Source: Arthrobacter globiformis
Lineage (GTDB): Bacteria > Actinomycetota > Actinomycetes > Actinomycetales > Micrococcaceae
Length of the DNA: 64,000 nucleotides
NCBI RefSeq assembly: GCF_003261175.1
Contig: NZ_QLNP01000094.1
Span: 32,555 to 96,554 of the forward strand
Direction: 5' to 3'
Position numbers and translations under genes: made by a program. The notes under the pieces are model-generated. The model ran no database searches. It was not told the origin of the DNA and saw only the letters and a list, made by a program, of their open reading frames with translations. Shown piece by piece: positions 56,786 through 64,000 of the stretch (positions within the stretch are counted from its first letter, which is position 1; every line of letters starts with the position of its first letter).

Positions 56786-58398
56786 TGCACTGTCGCTTTC
56801 GTTGGTTGCGCCCTGCGGGCGGCGGGAGTTGGGGGTACAGAATTTCTGGGTGCAGCTGCAGCGGCGCGCCAGAGGTGCATGGTGGCGTACGAACGCCAGG
56901 GGCTGACTTCGCGGAAGTCCGACGACTGGAAGTCCGACGACGGCGTAGCGCCACTTCCCGCCGTACCGGTTATCGGGCTGGCGCCGACGGACAGCGCCCG
57001 GATACCGTTGCGTACCGCTGCGTCGTTGGCGAGGAAGATGTCCGGTGCACCGATGACCCGCATGGCCACGTATCCCACGGTCCACGGCCCGACGCCCGGC
57101 TGCGGCAGCAGCTTGGCGGAGAGGCTGGGCAGGTCGTCCCCGTAGCCGAGGTCCAGCGTGTTTTCGGCCAGGGCGGTGGCAACGGCCAGCAGCGACTCTA
57201 TCCTGCGCCGCGGGCCGCGCAGCAGTTCCGCGCCGGCCTCGGCGATCTGCGCCGGCGACGGGAACAGCCGGGAAAGCCCGTCGCCCGGCGCCGCGCTGGG
57301 ACTGCCGGCCGCGGCCAGTTGCGTGAGGGCCGTGCGGGCAGCTGCCACCGTGATCTGCTGCCCCACCATCGCCCTTATCAGCAGTTCCTGCGGATCGAGG
57401 GCGCCCGGCAGGCGGATCCCCGGCGCTGCCGCCACGGACGCCGAAAGCCGGGCATCGGCACCGAGCGCCCCGTCAATGGCGACGGGATCGGCGTCGAGGT
57501 CAAAAAGCCTGCGTACCCTGCTCAGCAGGGCCGGCAGGTCCCGGAGGTCCACCGCGCCGATGGTGAGCACCAGCGGCCGCCCGTGCGGCCCGCCGTCGTA
57601 CCTTGGAGTTCCGCCCTCTCCGGTGCCGTTCGCTGTAGCCGAGTATTCCGCGCCCGTGTATTCCACGCTGAACCGCGCGTCCCCGTGCGGAAGCCGCAGC
57701 GTACGGGCATAGGACGTTGCGGTTCCGGCCTCGATCCCCGGAATGGCACGGACGGCGAGGAAGCTGAACACGCCCGGGTCGAACGGTTCGCGGTAGGGGA
57801 GCGCAAGCGTGAGTGAGGTGCTCGCGGGGGCTGACGGATGATGCCGGGCGGTGCTGCGCAGCGCGGTCGGCGTCATGTCGAACACCTCGGCCACGGTCTC
57901 GTTGAACTGGCGGACGCTGCTGAAGCCCGCCGCGAAGGCGACATCTGCGAGCTTCATCGTGGTGGAGACCAGCAGCGTGCGTGCGGTCTGTGCCCTGCTG
58001 GCCCGGGCCAGGGACAGGGGACCGGCGCCGAGTTCATGGCTGAGGATCCGGTTCAGCTGCCGGGATGAATAGCCCAGCCGCGAGGCGAGGCCCTCAACGC
58101 CGTCGCGGTTGATCACGCCATCATTGATCAGCCGCATGGCCCGGCCGGCAATGTCCGAGCGGAGGTTCCAGGCCGGTGTGCCCGGCACTGCCTCGGGCAG
58201 GCAGCGCTTGCAGGCGCGGTACCCGGCGTCGTGGGCGGCGGCGGACGTCTCATAGAAGGTGACGTTCTCCGCCTTGGGCGTCCTCGCGGGGCACGACGGC
58301 CGGCAGTAAATGCCCGTGGTACGCACCGCCGTAAAGAACTGCCCGTCGAAGCGGGTGTCCCGCGCGTCGATGGCGCGGTAGCGCTGCCAGAAGTCCAT
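56782..58398 (-). CDS. alkA: Fusion of Ada metal-binding/AraC regulator and AlkA 3-methyladenine glycosylase
   Basis: The product is 538 residues. The Ada zinc/methyl-acceptor domain has [12 protein letters not shown] (about 32-38) and CKRC (about 64-67). An AraC helix-turn-helix follows ([17 protein letters not shown], about 110-200). An AlkA N-terminal domain and an HhH-GPD glycosylase complete it ([15 protein letters not shown], then DIFLAND with the catalytic Asp). One protein thus senses methyl-phosphotriesters, regulates transcription and excises alkylated bases. A short tandem repeat SSDFQSSDF lies in a loop near the C-terminus. ATG 58398 is placed just before [13 protein letters not shown]. 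ogt follows by overlap. Confidence 0.94.
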   Translation of the reverse strand: MDFWQRYRAIDARDTRFDGQFFTAVRTTGIYCRPSCPARTPKAENVTFYETSAAAHDAGYRACKRCLPEAVPGTPAWNLRSDIAGRAMRLINDGVINRDGVEGLASRLGYSSRQLNRILSHELGAGPLSLARASRAQTARTLLVSTTMKLADVAFAAGFSSVRQFNETVAEVFDMTPTALRSTARHHPSAPASTSLTLALPYREPFDPGVFSFLAVRAIPGIEAGTATSYARTLRLPHGDARFSVEYTGAEYSATANGTGEGGTPRYDGGPHGRPLVLTIGAVDLRDLPALLSRVRRLFDLDADPVAIDGALGADARLSASVAAAPGIRLPGALDPQELLIRAMVGQQITVAAARTALTQLAAAGSPSAAPGDGLSRLFPSPAQIAEAGAELLRGPRRRIESLLAVATALAENTLDLGYGDDLPSLSAKLLPQPGVGPWTVGYVAMRVIGAPDIFLANDAAVRNGIRALSVGASPITGTAGSGATPSSDFQSSDFREVSPWRSYATMHLWRAAAAAPRNSVPPTPAARRAQPTKATVQ

Positions 58399-58511
58399 GC
58401 CTCCATCCTGCCAGTCCCCAAGGCGGGCTGCTAGCGGAAATCGGACATGGCCGTGGAAGGCTTCCCGAGGCATCAGGCCTGGGACAACAGGCGCTTCGGT
58501 AAAGTCGGGGC

Positions 58512-59150
58512 ATGACCACCAGCGGCCCTGTGCGGCAGTTCTTGTCCGGCGATGCCCGAGAAATCGCCCCGCTGCTCCTGGGAGCCGTCCTGACGCACGA
58601 CAGCGATGAAGGTTCCGTCGCCGTACGGATCACCGAACTTGAGGCGTACATGGGCCCCGTCGATTCACTGCATCCCGATCCCGGCTCCCACACCTACCGC
58701 GGCCCAACCCGCAGGAATGCCCCCATGTTCGGTCCGGCCGGCCACCTCTACGTCTACTTCACGTACGGCATGCACTACTGCGCCAACATCGTCTGCGGCC
58801 CGGCCGGCCATGCCTCCGCAATCCTCCTGCGCGCGGGTGAGATCGTCGAGGGCCGTGAACTGGCCCTCGCGCGCCGGCCGACGTCGAAAGCCCCCAAGGA
58901 CCTGGCCAGCGGACCCGCCCGGCTGGCCACAGCACTCGGGCTGAACACCGAGGACAGCGGCCGGGACGCCCTGGGTCCACCGTTTGGCCTGGTGCTGCCG
59001 CCCGCACCCGCCGCCCACGTCAGCACGGGGCCGCGGGTCGGCGTCGCCGGTCATGGCGGCACGCACGATTATCCCTGGCGGTTCTGGCTCACGGGCGACC
59101 CCACCGTGTCCCGCTACAAGGCTGCAAAGGCGCGTCCGCCGCGGGCGTAG
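58512..59150 (+). CDS. DNA-3-methyladenine glycosylase (AAG/MPG family)
   Basis: The product is a 212-residue AAG-type glycosylase, unrelated in fold to AlkA. The catalytic Glu is in [14 protein letters not shown], with [27 protein letters not shown] and the Arg motif [11 protein letters not shown]. It removes alkylated purines. The ATG follows TAAAGT (58500-58505) by six bases, so it is leaderless. Divergent from adaA-alkA, it completes an alkylation-repair cluster. Confidence 0.95.
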   Translation: MTTSGPVRQFLSGDAREIAPLLLGAVLTHDSDEGSVAVRITELEAYMGPVDSLHPDPGSHTYRGPTRRNAPMFGPAGHLYVYFTYGMHYCANIVCGPAGHASAILLRAGEIVEGRELALARRPTSKAPKDLASGPARLATALGLNTEDSGRDALGPPFGLVLPPAPAAHVSTGPRVGVAGHGGTHDYPWRFWLTGDPTVSRYKAAKARPPRA

Positions 59151-59159
59151 GCTGGACGG

Positions 59160-59717
59160 GTGAACCACAGCGAACAAGCCCCTGCCCCCAGGCCCGTCCC
59201 CGTGGACGAACTCATTACCAGCCTCTGCGCGACCGTTCCGGATTACCCCAAACCCGGAATCACCTTCAAGGACCTGACCCCCGTCTTCGCCGACGGTCCC
59301 GCGTTCCGGGCAGTCGTCGACGCGCTCGTGGAACCGTTCAAGGGGCAGTTCGATGCTGTGGCCGGTGTCGAGGCGCGGGGCTTCCTGCTCGCTTCCGCCG
59401 CGGCCTACGCCACCGGCACCGGCGTGGTGACAGTGCGCAAGGCCGGGAAGCTGCCCCGCGAGGTTTACTCCGAGGACTACGCCCTGGAATACGGCAACGC
59501 CACGCTGGAACTCCACACCACGGACCTGGCCCGCGGCAGCCGGGTGCTGATCCTCGACGACGTCCTCGCCACGGGCGGCACACTCGGGGCAGCCGCCCGC
59601 CTGTTTGAACGCTGCGGGGTCCACGTCTCGGGCGTGGGCGTGGTGATGGAACTCGGCGAGCTGCGTGGCCGCTCCGCCCTGGCCGGCCACCGCGTGCGGT
59701 CGCTGCTGCGCCTCTGA
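59160..59717 (+). CDS. apt: Adenine phosphoribosyltransferase
   Basis: The product is a 185-residue PRTase with the PRPP loop RVLILDDVLATGGTLGAAAR and the N-terminal hood VPDYPKPGITFKDLTPVF. It salvages adenine to AMP. GTG 59160 follows TAGGCT (59148-59153), whose first three bases are the stop codon of the glycosylase gene. The transcript is probably leaderless and independent. Confidence 0.96.
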   Translation: MNHSEQAPAPRPVPVDELITSLCATVPDYPKPGITFKDLTPVFADGPAFRAVVDALVEPFKGQFDAVAGVEARGFLLASAAAYATGTGVVTVRKAGKLPREVYSEDYALEYGNATLELHTTDLARGSRVLILDDVLATGGTLGAAARLFERCGVHVSGVGVVMELGELRGRSALAGHRVRSLLRL

Positions 59718-59721
59718 CCAG

Positions 59722-59740
59722 CGGCCTTGCCGCGAGCGTC
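59722..59740. promoter_or_regulatory. Rifamycin-associated element (RAE)-like sequence
   Basis: The 19 bases CGGCCTTGCCGCGAGCGTC match 15 of 19 positions of the RAE as I recall it, read on this strand as GGGCCTTGCCGCAAGCCCC. It lies 65 bases upstream of a TATAGA/TAGAAT -10 (59805-59812). RAEs are known in front of rifamycin-inducible resistance genes, including helR. Confidence 0.55.
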
Positions 59741-59842
59741 GGAGCCGCGCTGTCAGATAACCTGCTGTATGCAGCTCAACAGCCGCCACACAAGCCGAAA
59801 AGGTTATAGAATGGACGGTCTGTCTTTTGCGATAGGGGAACG

Positions 59843-62071
59843 ATGCACGACGCCGATTTGGCCCACGAACGGGACTATGTAGCCGGCCTGTACACACGGC
59901 TTGATGAACTGCGTGCGGAAAAGCGCGCCCAGCTGGCCCAGGTGCGCCGCGCTGGAGCAATCGGCACCATGCAGAACGTCTCCGAACGCGATGCCTTCGC
60001 GGCCCTGTACGAGGACCGCCTCGCCCAGCTCGACGCCGTCGACGACCGCCTGGTGTTCGGCCGGCTGGACCTGGACTCCGGCGAGGCGCAGTACATTGGC
60101 CGCATCGGGCTCACCACCGAGGACCTCGTCCGGCTCATGGTCGACTGGCGTGCGCCGGAGGCCGGCCATTTCTACCAGGCCACGGCATTTGACCGGCAGG
60201 GAGTGCGCCGGCGCCGGCACCTGATCCTGCAGGGCCGCGAGGTCAAGGCCATCGAGGACGACGTCCTGGACGCCGACATGCTCTCGGACGCCGACTCACT
60301 GCAGGGCGAGGGCGCCCTGCTGGCCGCCCTGAACTCCAAGCGCACGGGCCGGATGTCGGACATCGTGGGCACCATCCAGTCCGAGCAGGACCGCATCATC
60401 CGGTCCTCCATCTCCGGCGCCCTCGTGGTGCAGGGCGGCCCCGGCACCGGAAAAACCGCCGTGGCCCTGCACCGCGCCGCCTATCTGCTGTACACCCACC
60501 GCGACAGGCTCAAGTCCGCCGGCGTGCTGTTGGTGGGCCCGTCGTCGTCGTTCATGAAATACATCGAACGTGTCCTGCCGTCGCTGGGTGAAACCGGCGT
60601 CGTCATGGCCAGCCTTGGCAGGCTCATGCCCGGCATCAACGCAGTGCCTGAGCAGGAGGCGGACGTTGCCGCCATCAAGGGCCGGCTGGAGATGGCCGAG
60701 GTCATCGCCAATGCCGTGGCTAACCGGCAGCGCATTCCGGCGGAAAACCGGATCCTGGAAGTGGACGGCCGAAGGCTGACCCTCACACCCCGTCAGGTCC
60801 GCCGCGCCCGCGAACGCGCACGCTCCACCGGCAAGCCGCACAACGAGGCCCGCGTCACGTTCGTCAAGATCCTGCTGCGCGAGCTGACCGAGCAGATGAC
60901 CGAGCTCGTTGAAGCCGGCAACATCGGGAACAACGCCGACCGTTCCTACCTTGCCGAGGACGTCCGGACAGCACGCGATGTGCGTGTTGCGCTGAACCTG
61001 TGCTGGATGCCGATGACGCCCGAGAAGCTCGTGGGCGAACTTCTCAGCAAGCCCGCGCTCCTTGAAGCCTGCACTCCCGGGCTGACCGCCAGGGAACGCG
61101 AGCTCCTTCTGCGGGCTCCGGGTGCGCCCTGGACCGAGGCCGACGTCCCCCTGCTCGACGAAGCAGCTGAACTGCTCGGTGAACTGGATCCTGCTGCAGG
61201 CCGTGGCCTTGCCCAGCAGGAGCAGGACCGTGCCCGCGCCCTGGCCAACGCCCGGCAGACCCTGGTCAACATGGAGTCCGCCGGCGTCGATGTCCTGATG
61301 TCCGCTGAGGAACTCGTTGAGCAAAACGAGGAACGCGAGGCCCGCCTGACGGCCGCCGAGCGCGCCACCAGCGACCGCACCTGGGCCTTCGGCCACATCG
61401 TTGTCGACGAGGCGCAGGAACTGTCTCCCATGCAGTGGCGGCTCCTGGTCCGCCGCTGCCCGCTCAAGTCCTTCACGATCGTGGGGGATATCGCGCAGAC
61501 CAGTTCCGTGGCCGGCGCGAAGTCCTGGCAGGGAGCCCTCGCACCGATGTTCGGCGACCGCTGGCAGCTGGAGGAGCTTACGGTGAACTACCGGACGCCG
61601 TCGCAAATCGCCGAAGCGGCGGCACGCATGGCCAACGCCGCCGGCCTGGTGGTCTCCGCTCCGAAGGCCGTCCGGGAAGGCCGCTGGTCGCCGATCATCG
61701 ACCGCGTCGACAAGTCGGGCCTCGTGAACCGGCTGGTGGAGGTCCTACCCGAGGAGCTCCAGGCGCTCGACGGCGGCCTGCTCGCCGTGATTGCCGACGG
61801 CGACCTGCTGCGGGAGGCCACCGCCGCGCTGCGGGCGAAGTACGGCTCCCGGCTAGGCACGGGTGCCGGCAGTTACGAACAGGACGTGGTGGTCATCAGC
61901 CCGCGGGAAGCCAAGGGACTTGAGTTCGACGGCGTCGTGGTCCTGGAACCGAGCGCCATGCTGAACCACGAGCACGGCAGGGTCGGCGATTTGTACGTCG
62001 CCATGACGCGCCCCACCCAGCGGCTTCGGCTCATCGCGGCCGCGGACGTTCCGGCGGGCATCGAACGCTAA
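59843..62071 (+). CDS. HelD/HelR-type RNA polymerase-associated helicase-like protein
   Basis: The product is a 742-residue superfamily 1 NTPase. An N-terminal coiled coil (HERDYVAGLYTRLDELRAEK) is followed by a short beta segment, Walker A VVQGGPGTGKTAVALHRAAY (about 198), a large helical insert (about 300-500), Walker B VVDEAQELSPMQWRLLVRRC and motif NYRTPSQIAEAA. HelD proteins strip stalled RNA polymerase from DNA. The actinobacterial branch HelR also displaces rifamycins. Assignment to HelR rests on lineage plus the RAE-like sequence upstream. AGGGGA precedes the ATG. Confidence 0.9.
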   Translation: MHDADLAHERDYVAGLYTRLDELRAEKRAQLAQVRRAGAIGTMQNVSERDAFAALYEDRLAQLDAVDDRLVFGRLDLDSGEAQYIGRIGLTTEDLVRLMVDWRAPEAGHFYQATAFDRQGVRRRRHLILQGREVKAIEDDVLDADMLSDADSLQGEGALLAALNSKRTGRMSDIVGTIQSEQDRIIRSSISGALVVQGGPGTGKTAVALHRAAYLLYTHRDRLKSAGVLLVGPSSSFMKYIERVLPSLGETGVVMASLGRLMPGINAVPEQEADVAAIKGRLEMAEVIANAVANRQRIPAENRILEVDGRRLTLTPRQVRRARERARSTGKPHNEARVTFVKILLRELTEQMTELVEAGNIGNNADRSYLAEDVRTARDVRVALNLCWMPMTPEKLVGELLSKPALLEACTPGLTARERELLLRAPGAPWTEADVPLLDEAAELLGELDPAAGRGLAQQEQDRARALANARQTLVNMESAGVDVLMSAEELVEQNEEREARLTAAERATSDRTWAFGHIVVDEAQELSPMQWRLLVRRCPLKSFTIVGDIAQTSSVAGAKSWQGALAPMFGDRWQLEELTVNYRTPSQIAEAAARMANAAGLVVSAPKAVREGRWSPIIDRVDKSGLVNRLVEVLPEELQALDGGLLAVIADGDLLREATAALRAKYGSRLGTGAGSYEQDVVVISPREAKGLEFDGVVVLEPSAMLNHEHGRVGDLYVAMTRPTQRLRLIAAADVPAGIER

Positions 62072-62079
62072 TGTTCCCG

Positions 62080-62110
62080 GGCAGGCCGGCCGTTCGCGGT
62101 CCGGCCTGCC
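62080..62110 (+). terminator. Terminator after the HelR-like gene
   Basis: GGCAGGCCGG (62080-62089) pairs with CCGGCCTGCC (62101-62110) around an 11-base loop, nine bases after the stop codon. Confidence 0.8.
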
Positions 62111-62162
62111 TCCAGCCCTTCACGAGGGTCCAGGGGCCGCCGATCCTGCTAACTTAGAAGGC

Positions 62163-63476
62163 GTGTCACAACTAAATGAGCTCGAATCCCAGCAGAACGA
62201 CCCCAGCTTCGCCAACATCTGGCAGGAGCTCAAATGGCGCGGCCTTGTCCACGTATCCACCGATGAGGTGGAACTGGAGAAGCTTCTCGCCGGGGAGCCG
62301 GTCACTTATTACTGCGGATTCGATCCCACGGCGCCGAGCCTTCACCTGGGCAACCTGGTCCAGCTCCTCCTCATGAGGCGGCTTCAGTTGGCCGGCCACA
62401 AGCCGCTGGGCCTCGTGGGCGGCTCCACCGGGCTGATCGGCGATCCGCGTCCGACGGCGGAACGAACCCTGAACACCAAGGACACCGTTTCCGAGTGGGT
62501 CGGCTACCTGCAGGCCCAGGTCCGCCGATTCCTCAGCTTCGACGGCGCCAACGCCGCCCGGATGGTCAACAACCTCGACTGGACCGCGCCGCTGAGCGCG
62601 ATCGACTTCCTCCGCGAGGTCGGCAAGCACTTCCGTGTGGGCACCATGTTGCGCAAGGACGCCGTGGCCTCACGCCTCAGTTCTGAGGAAGGCATCAGCT
62701 ACACGGAGTTCAGCTACCAGATCCTGCAGGGCATGGACTACCTCGAGCTCTACCGCGACTACGGCTGCATGCTGCAGACCGGCGGATCGGACCAGTGGGG
62801 CAACCTCACCAGCGGCACCGAACTGATCCGCAAGGTTGAGGGCAAGACGGTTCATGCTCTGGGCACTCCGCTCATCACCAACTCGGACGGCACCAAGTTC
62901 GGCAAGAGCGAGGGCAACGCCATCTGGCTGGACTCTGCCATGGTCAGCCCGTACACCTTCTACCAGTTCTGGCTGAACACCGCTGATGCGGACGTGGTGG
63001 ACCGGCTGAAGGTGTTCACTTTCCTGACCCGGGCGGAGATCGAGGACGTGGCGGTGTCTGTCGCCGAGCGCCCCTTCGCCCGCGAAGGCCAGCGGAAGCT
63101 CGCCTACGAAGTAACGGCCCTGGTCCACGGAGCCGAAGCCACGGAAAAGGTCATTGCCGCTTCTGCCGCTGTCTTTGGAAACGGCGATCTGTCGGTGCTC
63201 GACGAGCAGACGCTGGCCGCGGCGACGGCCGAACTGCCGTCGGCTTCCGTGGACGGAGCGGGACTCGGCATCATCGACCTGCTGGTGGCCTCGGGGCTGT
63301 CGGACAGCAAGTCCGCGGCGCGCCGGGTCGTCGGCGAGGGCGGCGCCTATGTCAACAACGCCAAGGTCACGGACCCGGACGCGGTGATCTCCCCGTCCCA
63401 GCTCCTGCACGGCAAGTACCTGCTGCTCCGCCGCGGCAAGAAGAACCTGGCCACGGTCCAGGTGACCGGCGCCTAG
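62163..63476 (+). CDS. tyrS: Tyrosyl-tRNA synthetase
   Basis: The product is a 437-residue class I synthetase. The HIGH-like motif is SLHLGNLVQL (about 61), with GGSDQWGN and KFGKSEGNAIW (KMSKS-type, about 246), and a C-terminal S4 RNA-binding domain (about 375-437). GTG 62163 follows TAACTT (62150-62155) by seven bases, so it is leaderless. No T-box is seen. A hairpin follows before the rRNA promoters. Confidence 0.97.
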   Translation: MSQLNELESQQNDPSFANIWQELKWRGLVHVSTDEVELEKLLAGEPVTYYCGFDPTAPSLHLGNLVQLLLMRRLQLAGHKPLGLVGGSTGLIGDPRPTAERTLNTKDTVSEWVGYLQAQVRRFLSFDGANAARMVNNLDWTAPLSAIDFLREVGKHFRVGTMLRKDAVASRLSSEEGISYTEFSYQILQGMDYLELYRDYGCMLQTGGSDQWGNLTSGTELIRKVEGKTVHALGTPLITNSDGTKFGKSEGNAIWLDSAMVSPYTFYQFWLNTADADVVDRLKVFTFLTRAEIEDVAVSVAERPFAREGQRKLAYEVTALVHGAEATEKVIAASAAVFGNGDLSVLDEQTLAAATAELPSASVDGAGLGIIDLLVASGLSDSKSAARRVVGEGGAYVNNAKVTDPDAVISPSQLLHGKYLLLRRGKKNLATVQVTGA

Positions 63477-63496
63477 CACCGGAACCGACCAAGTGC

Positions 63497-63537
63497 ACGC
63501 TCCTCCGCAGCCGATTTGCCCGGCCGCGGGGGAGCGT
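63497..63537 (+). terminator. Terminator after tyrS
   Basis: ACGCTCCTCCGC (63497-63508) pairs with GCGGGGGAGCGT (63526-63537) with one mismatch. Its right arm overlaps the first rRNA promoter. Confidence 0.65.
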
Positions 63538-63544
63538 GTAATGT
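63516..63544 (+). promoter_or_regulatory. rRNA operon promoter P1
   Basis: -35 TTGCCC (63516-63521), a 17-bp spacer, and -10 TAATGT (63539-63544). It is the upstream of two good sigma-A promoters before the 16S gene, and it lies within the tyrS terminator hairpin. Confidence 0.7.
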
Positions 63545-63688
63545 CTTCTGAGTCGCCGCCGCTGAGCGGTGACAAACCCCCCGCACTGAGAAGCAATTCT
63601 TCAACTTCAAAGCATGAATGAAGAAAAGCTTCCATTAGTGCTGGGCGGATTCGTTCCACGAGGTAAATATCGGGTGAATAACCCGGAT

Positions 63689-63717
63689 TTGCAAAGTGAA
63701 AATGAATGAAATAAGCT
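63689..63717 (+). promoter_or_regulatory. rRNA operon promoter P2
   Basis: -35 TTGCAA (63689-63694), a 17-bp spacer, and -10 TAAGCT (63712-63717), set in an AT-rich stretch that could serve as an UP element. Confidence 0.75.
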
Positions 63718-63789
63718 AGAAACATCGCAGCGAAGAAATACGAAACACAAATTACTGGTTTTTATCCGGAATTGTTTCGAGAAGTATTC

Positions 63790-63976
63790 GAATGTGTCTG
63801 TTGTTTGAGAACTCAATAGTGTGCCAAGTTTGTTGATACCGATTTTTTATTAAATTGGTTGAATTTGCCGGACCGTGCCGCCTCCGTGGTGTGGTCTGGT
63901 GTTTTTAGCTGGTTTCAAATTTTGTGCAGCTGGTTTCCGCGTTATTTCCGTGGTTTCTGGTTGTGTCTGTTTTTCT
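63790..63976 (+). promoter_or_regulatory. rRNA leader with antitermination (box A/B-like) sequence
   Basis: TGTTGTTTGAGAACTCAATA (63799-63818), with the inverted repeat TTGAG/CTCAA, closely matches the antitermination leader of mycobacterial and other actinobacterial rrn operons. An AT-rich leader up to the 16S start follows. The whole 500-base gap after tyrS is taken up by the terminator, two promoters and this leader. Confidence 0.75.
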
Positions 63977-64000
63977 TCAACGGAGAGTTTGATCCTGGCT
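63977..64000 (+). rRNA. rrs: 16S ribosomal RNA, first 24 bases
   Basis: The window ends with AGAGTTTGATCCTGGCT (63984-64000), which is the universal 8F site at E. coli position 8 of 16S rRNA. The mature 5' end is therefore placed near 63977. The rest lies outside the window. Confidence 0.95.

Noticed and set aside
63776-63793. TTCGAGAAGTATTCGAA as an SOS box before the rRNA genes
   Set aside because: The half-sites and spacing do not fit TCGAAC-N4-GTTCGA, and it lies inside the rRNA leader.

Overview
The window reads as a chromosomal segment of a high-GC actinobacterium of the Arthrobacter/Pseudarthrobacter type (Micrococcaceae). The pointers are the GC-rich third codon positions, many GTG starts, a ClgR regulator, a PriA (dual HisA/TrpF) enzyme, a mycothiol-type DinB-like protein, DUF3046 upstream of recA, and the actinobacterial SOS box (TCGAAC-N4-GTTCGA type). 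The organism name is inference from style and gene order; no search was run. Nearly all of the window is core chromosome in conserved order, and I see no complete insertion sequence, prophage or CRISPR array.

Layout. 1-3.8 kb: end of cinA, clgR, a MarR regulator, DUF3046, recA and recX. 3.8-13.6 kb: miaB, miaA, an EamA transporter, dapF, an RsmC-like methyltransferase, hflX, dinG and lexA. 13.9-18 kb: an SOS-flanked LysM protein, then hisC-hisB-hisH-(small membrane protein)-priA. 18-24 kb: an SseB-like protein, an MFS protein, DUF1844, infC-rpmI-rplT and a TrmH-type RNA methyltransferase. 24-34 kb: accessory genes (GlsB/YeaQ-type membrane protein, CDF transporter, MFS, NUDIX, metNIQ, a radical SAM protein with an SOS box, pyroglutamyl peptidase, SIMPL protein and an HExxH membrane protein). 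33.7-37.5 kb: pheST with an unusual repeat-bearing leader. 37.5-46.4 kb: a CbxX-type AAA ATPase, an M1 aminopeptidase, a large Pls/PosA-type one-module NRPS, a quinone oxidoreductase and a desaturase. 46.5-55.4 kb: argCJBDF-R-GH. 55.5-62.1 kb: an MDMPI protein, ogt, an adaA-alkA fusion, aag, apt and a HelR-type helicase. 62.2-64 kb: tyrS, then tandem rRNA promoters, an antitermination leader and the first bases of a 16S rRNA.

How the parts fit. Three repair or stress systems are visible. The SOS system comprises recA, recX, lexA, a DivS/Rv2719c-like LysM protein and a Rv2578c-type radical SAM protein, with boxes I could locate by eye. The alkylation response comprises adaA-alkA, ogt and aag. 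Drug-target protection comprises HflX on ribosomes and a HelR-like protein on RNA polymerase. hflX has a leaderless six-codon upstream ORF, MFLIFE, that resembles the macrolide-sensing MsrD leader MYLIFM. The HelR-like gene has a sequence close to the rifamycin-associated element.

A feature that runs through the whole window is leaderless transcription. At least seventeen start codons lie 6-8 bases downstream of a TANNNT hexamer and mostly lack a Shine-Dalgarno sequence. The least understood coding locus is the NRPS plus M1 peptidase pair. My reading of its adenylation pocket (D-A-E-S-I-G-T-V-V-K) is very close to known lysine codes.
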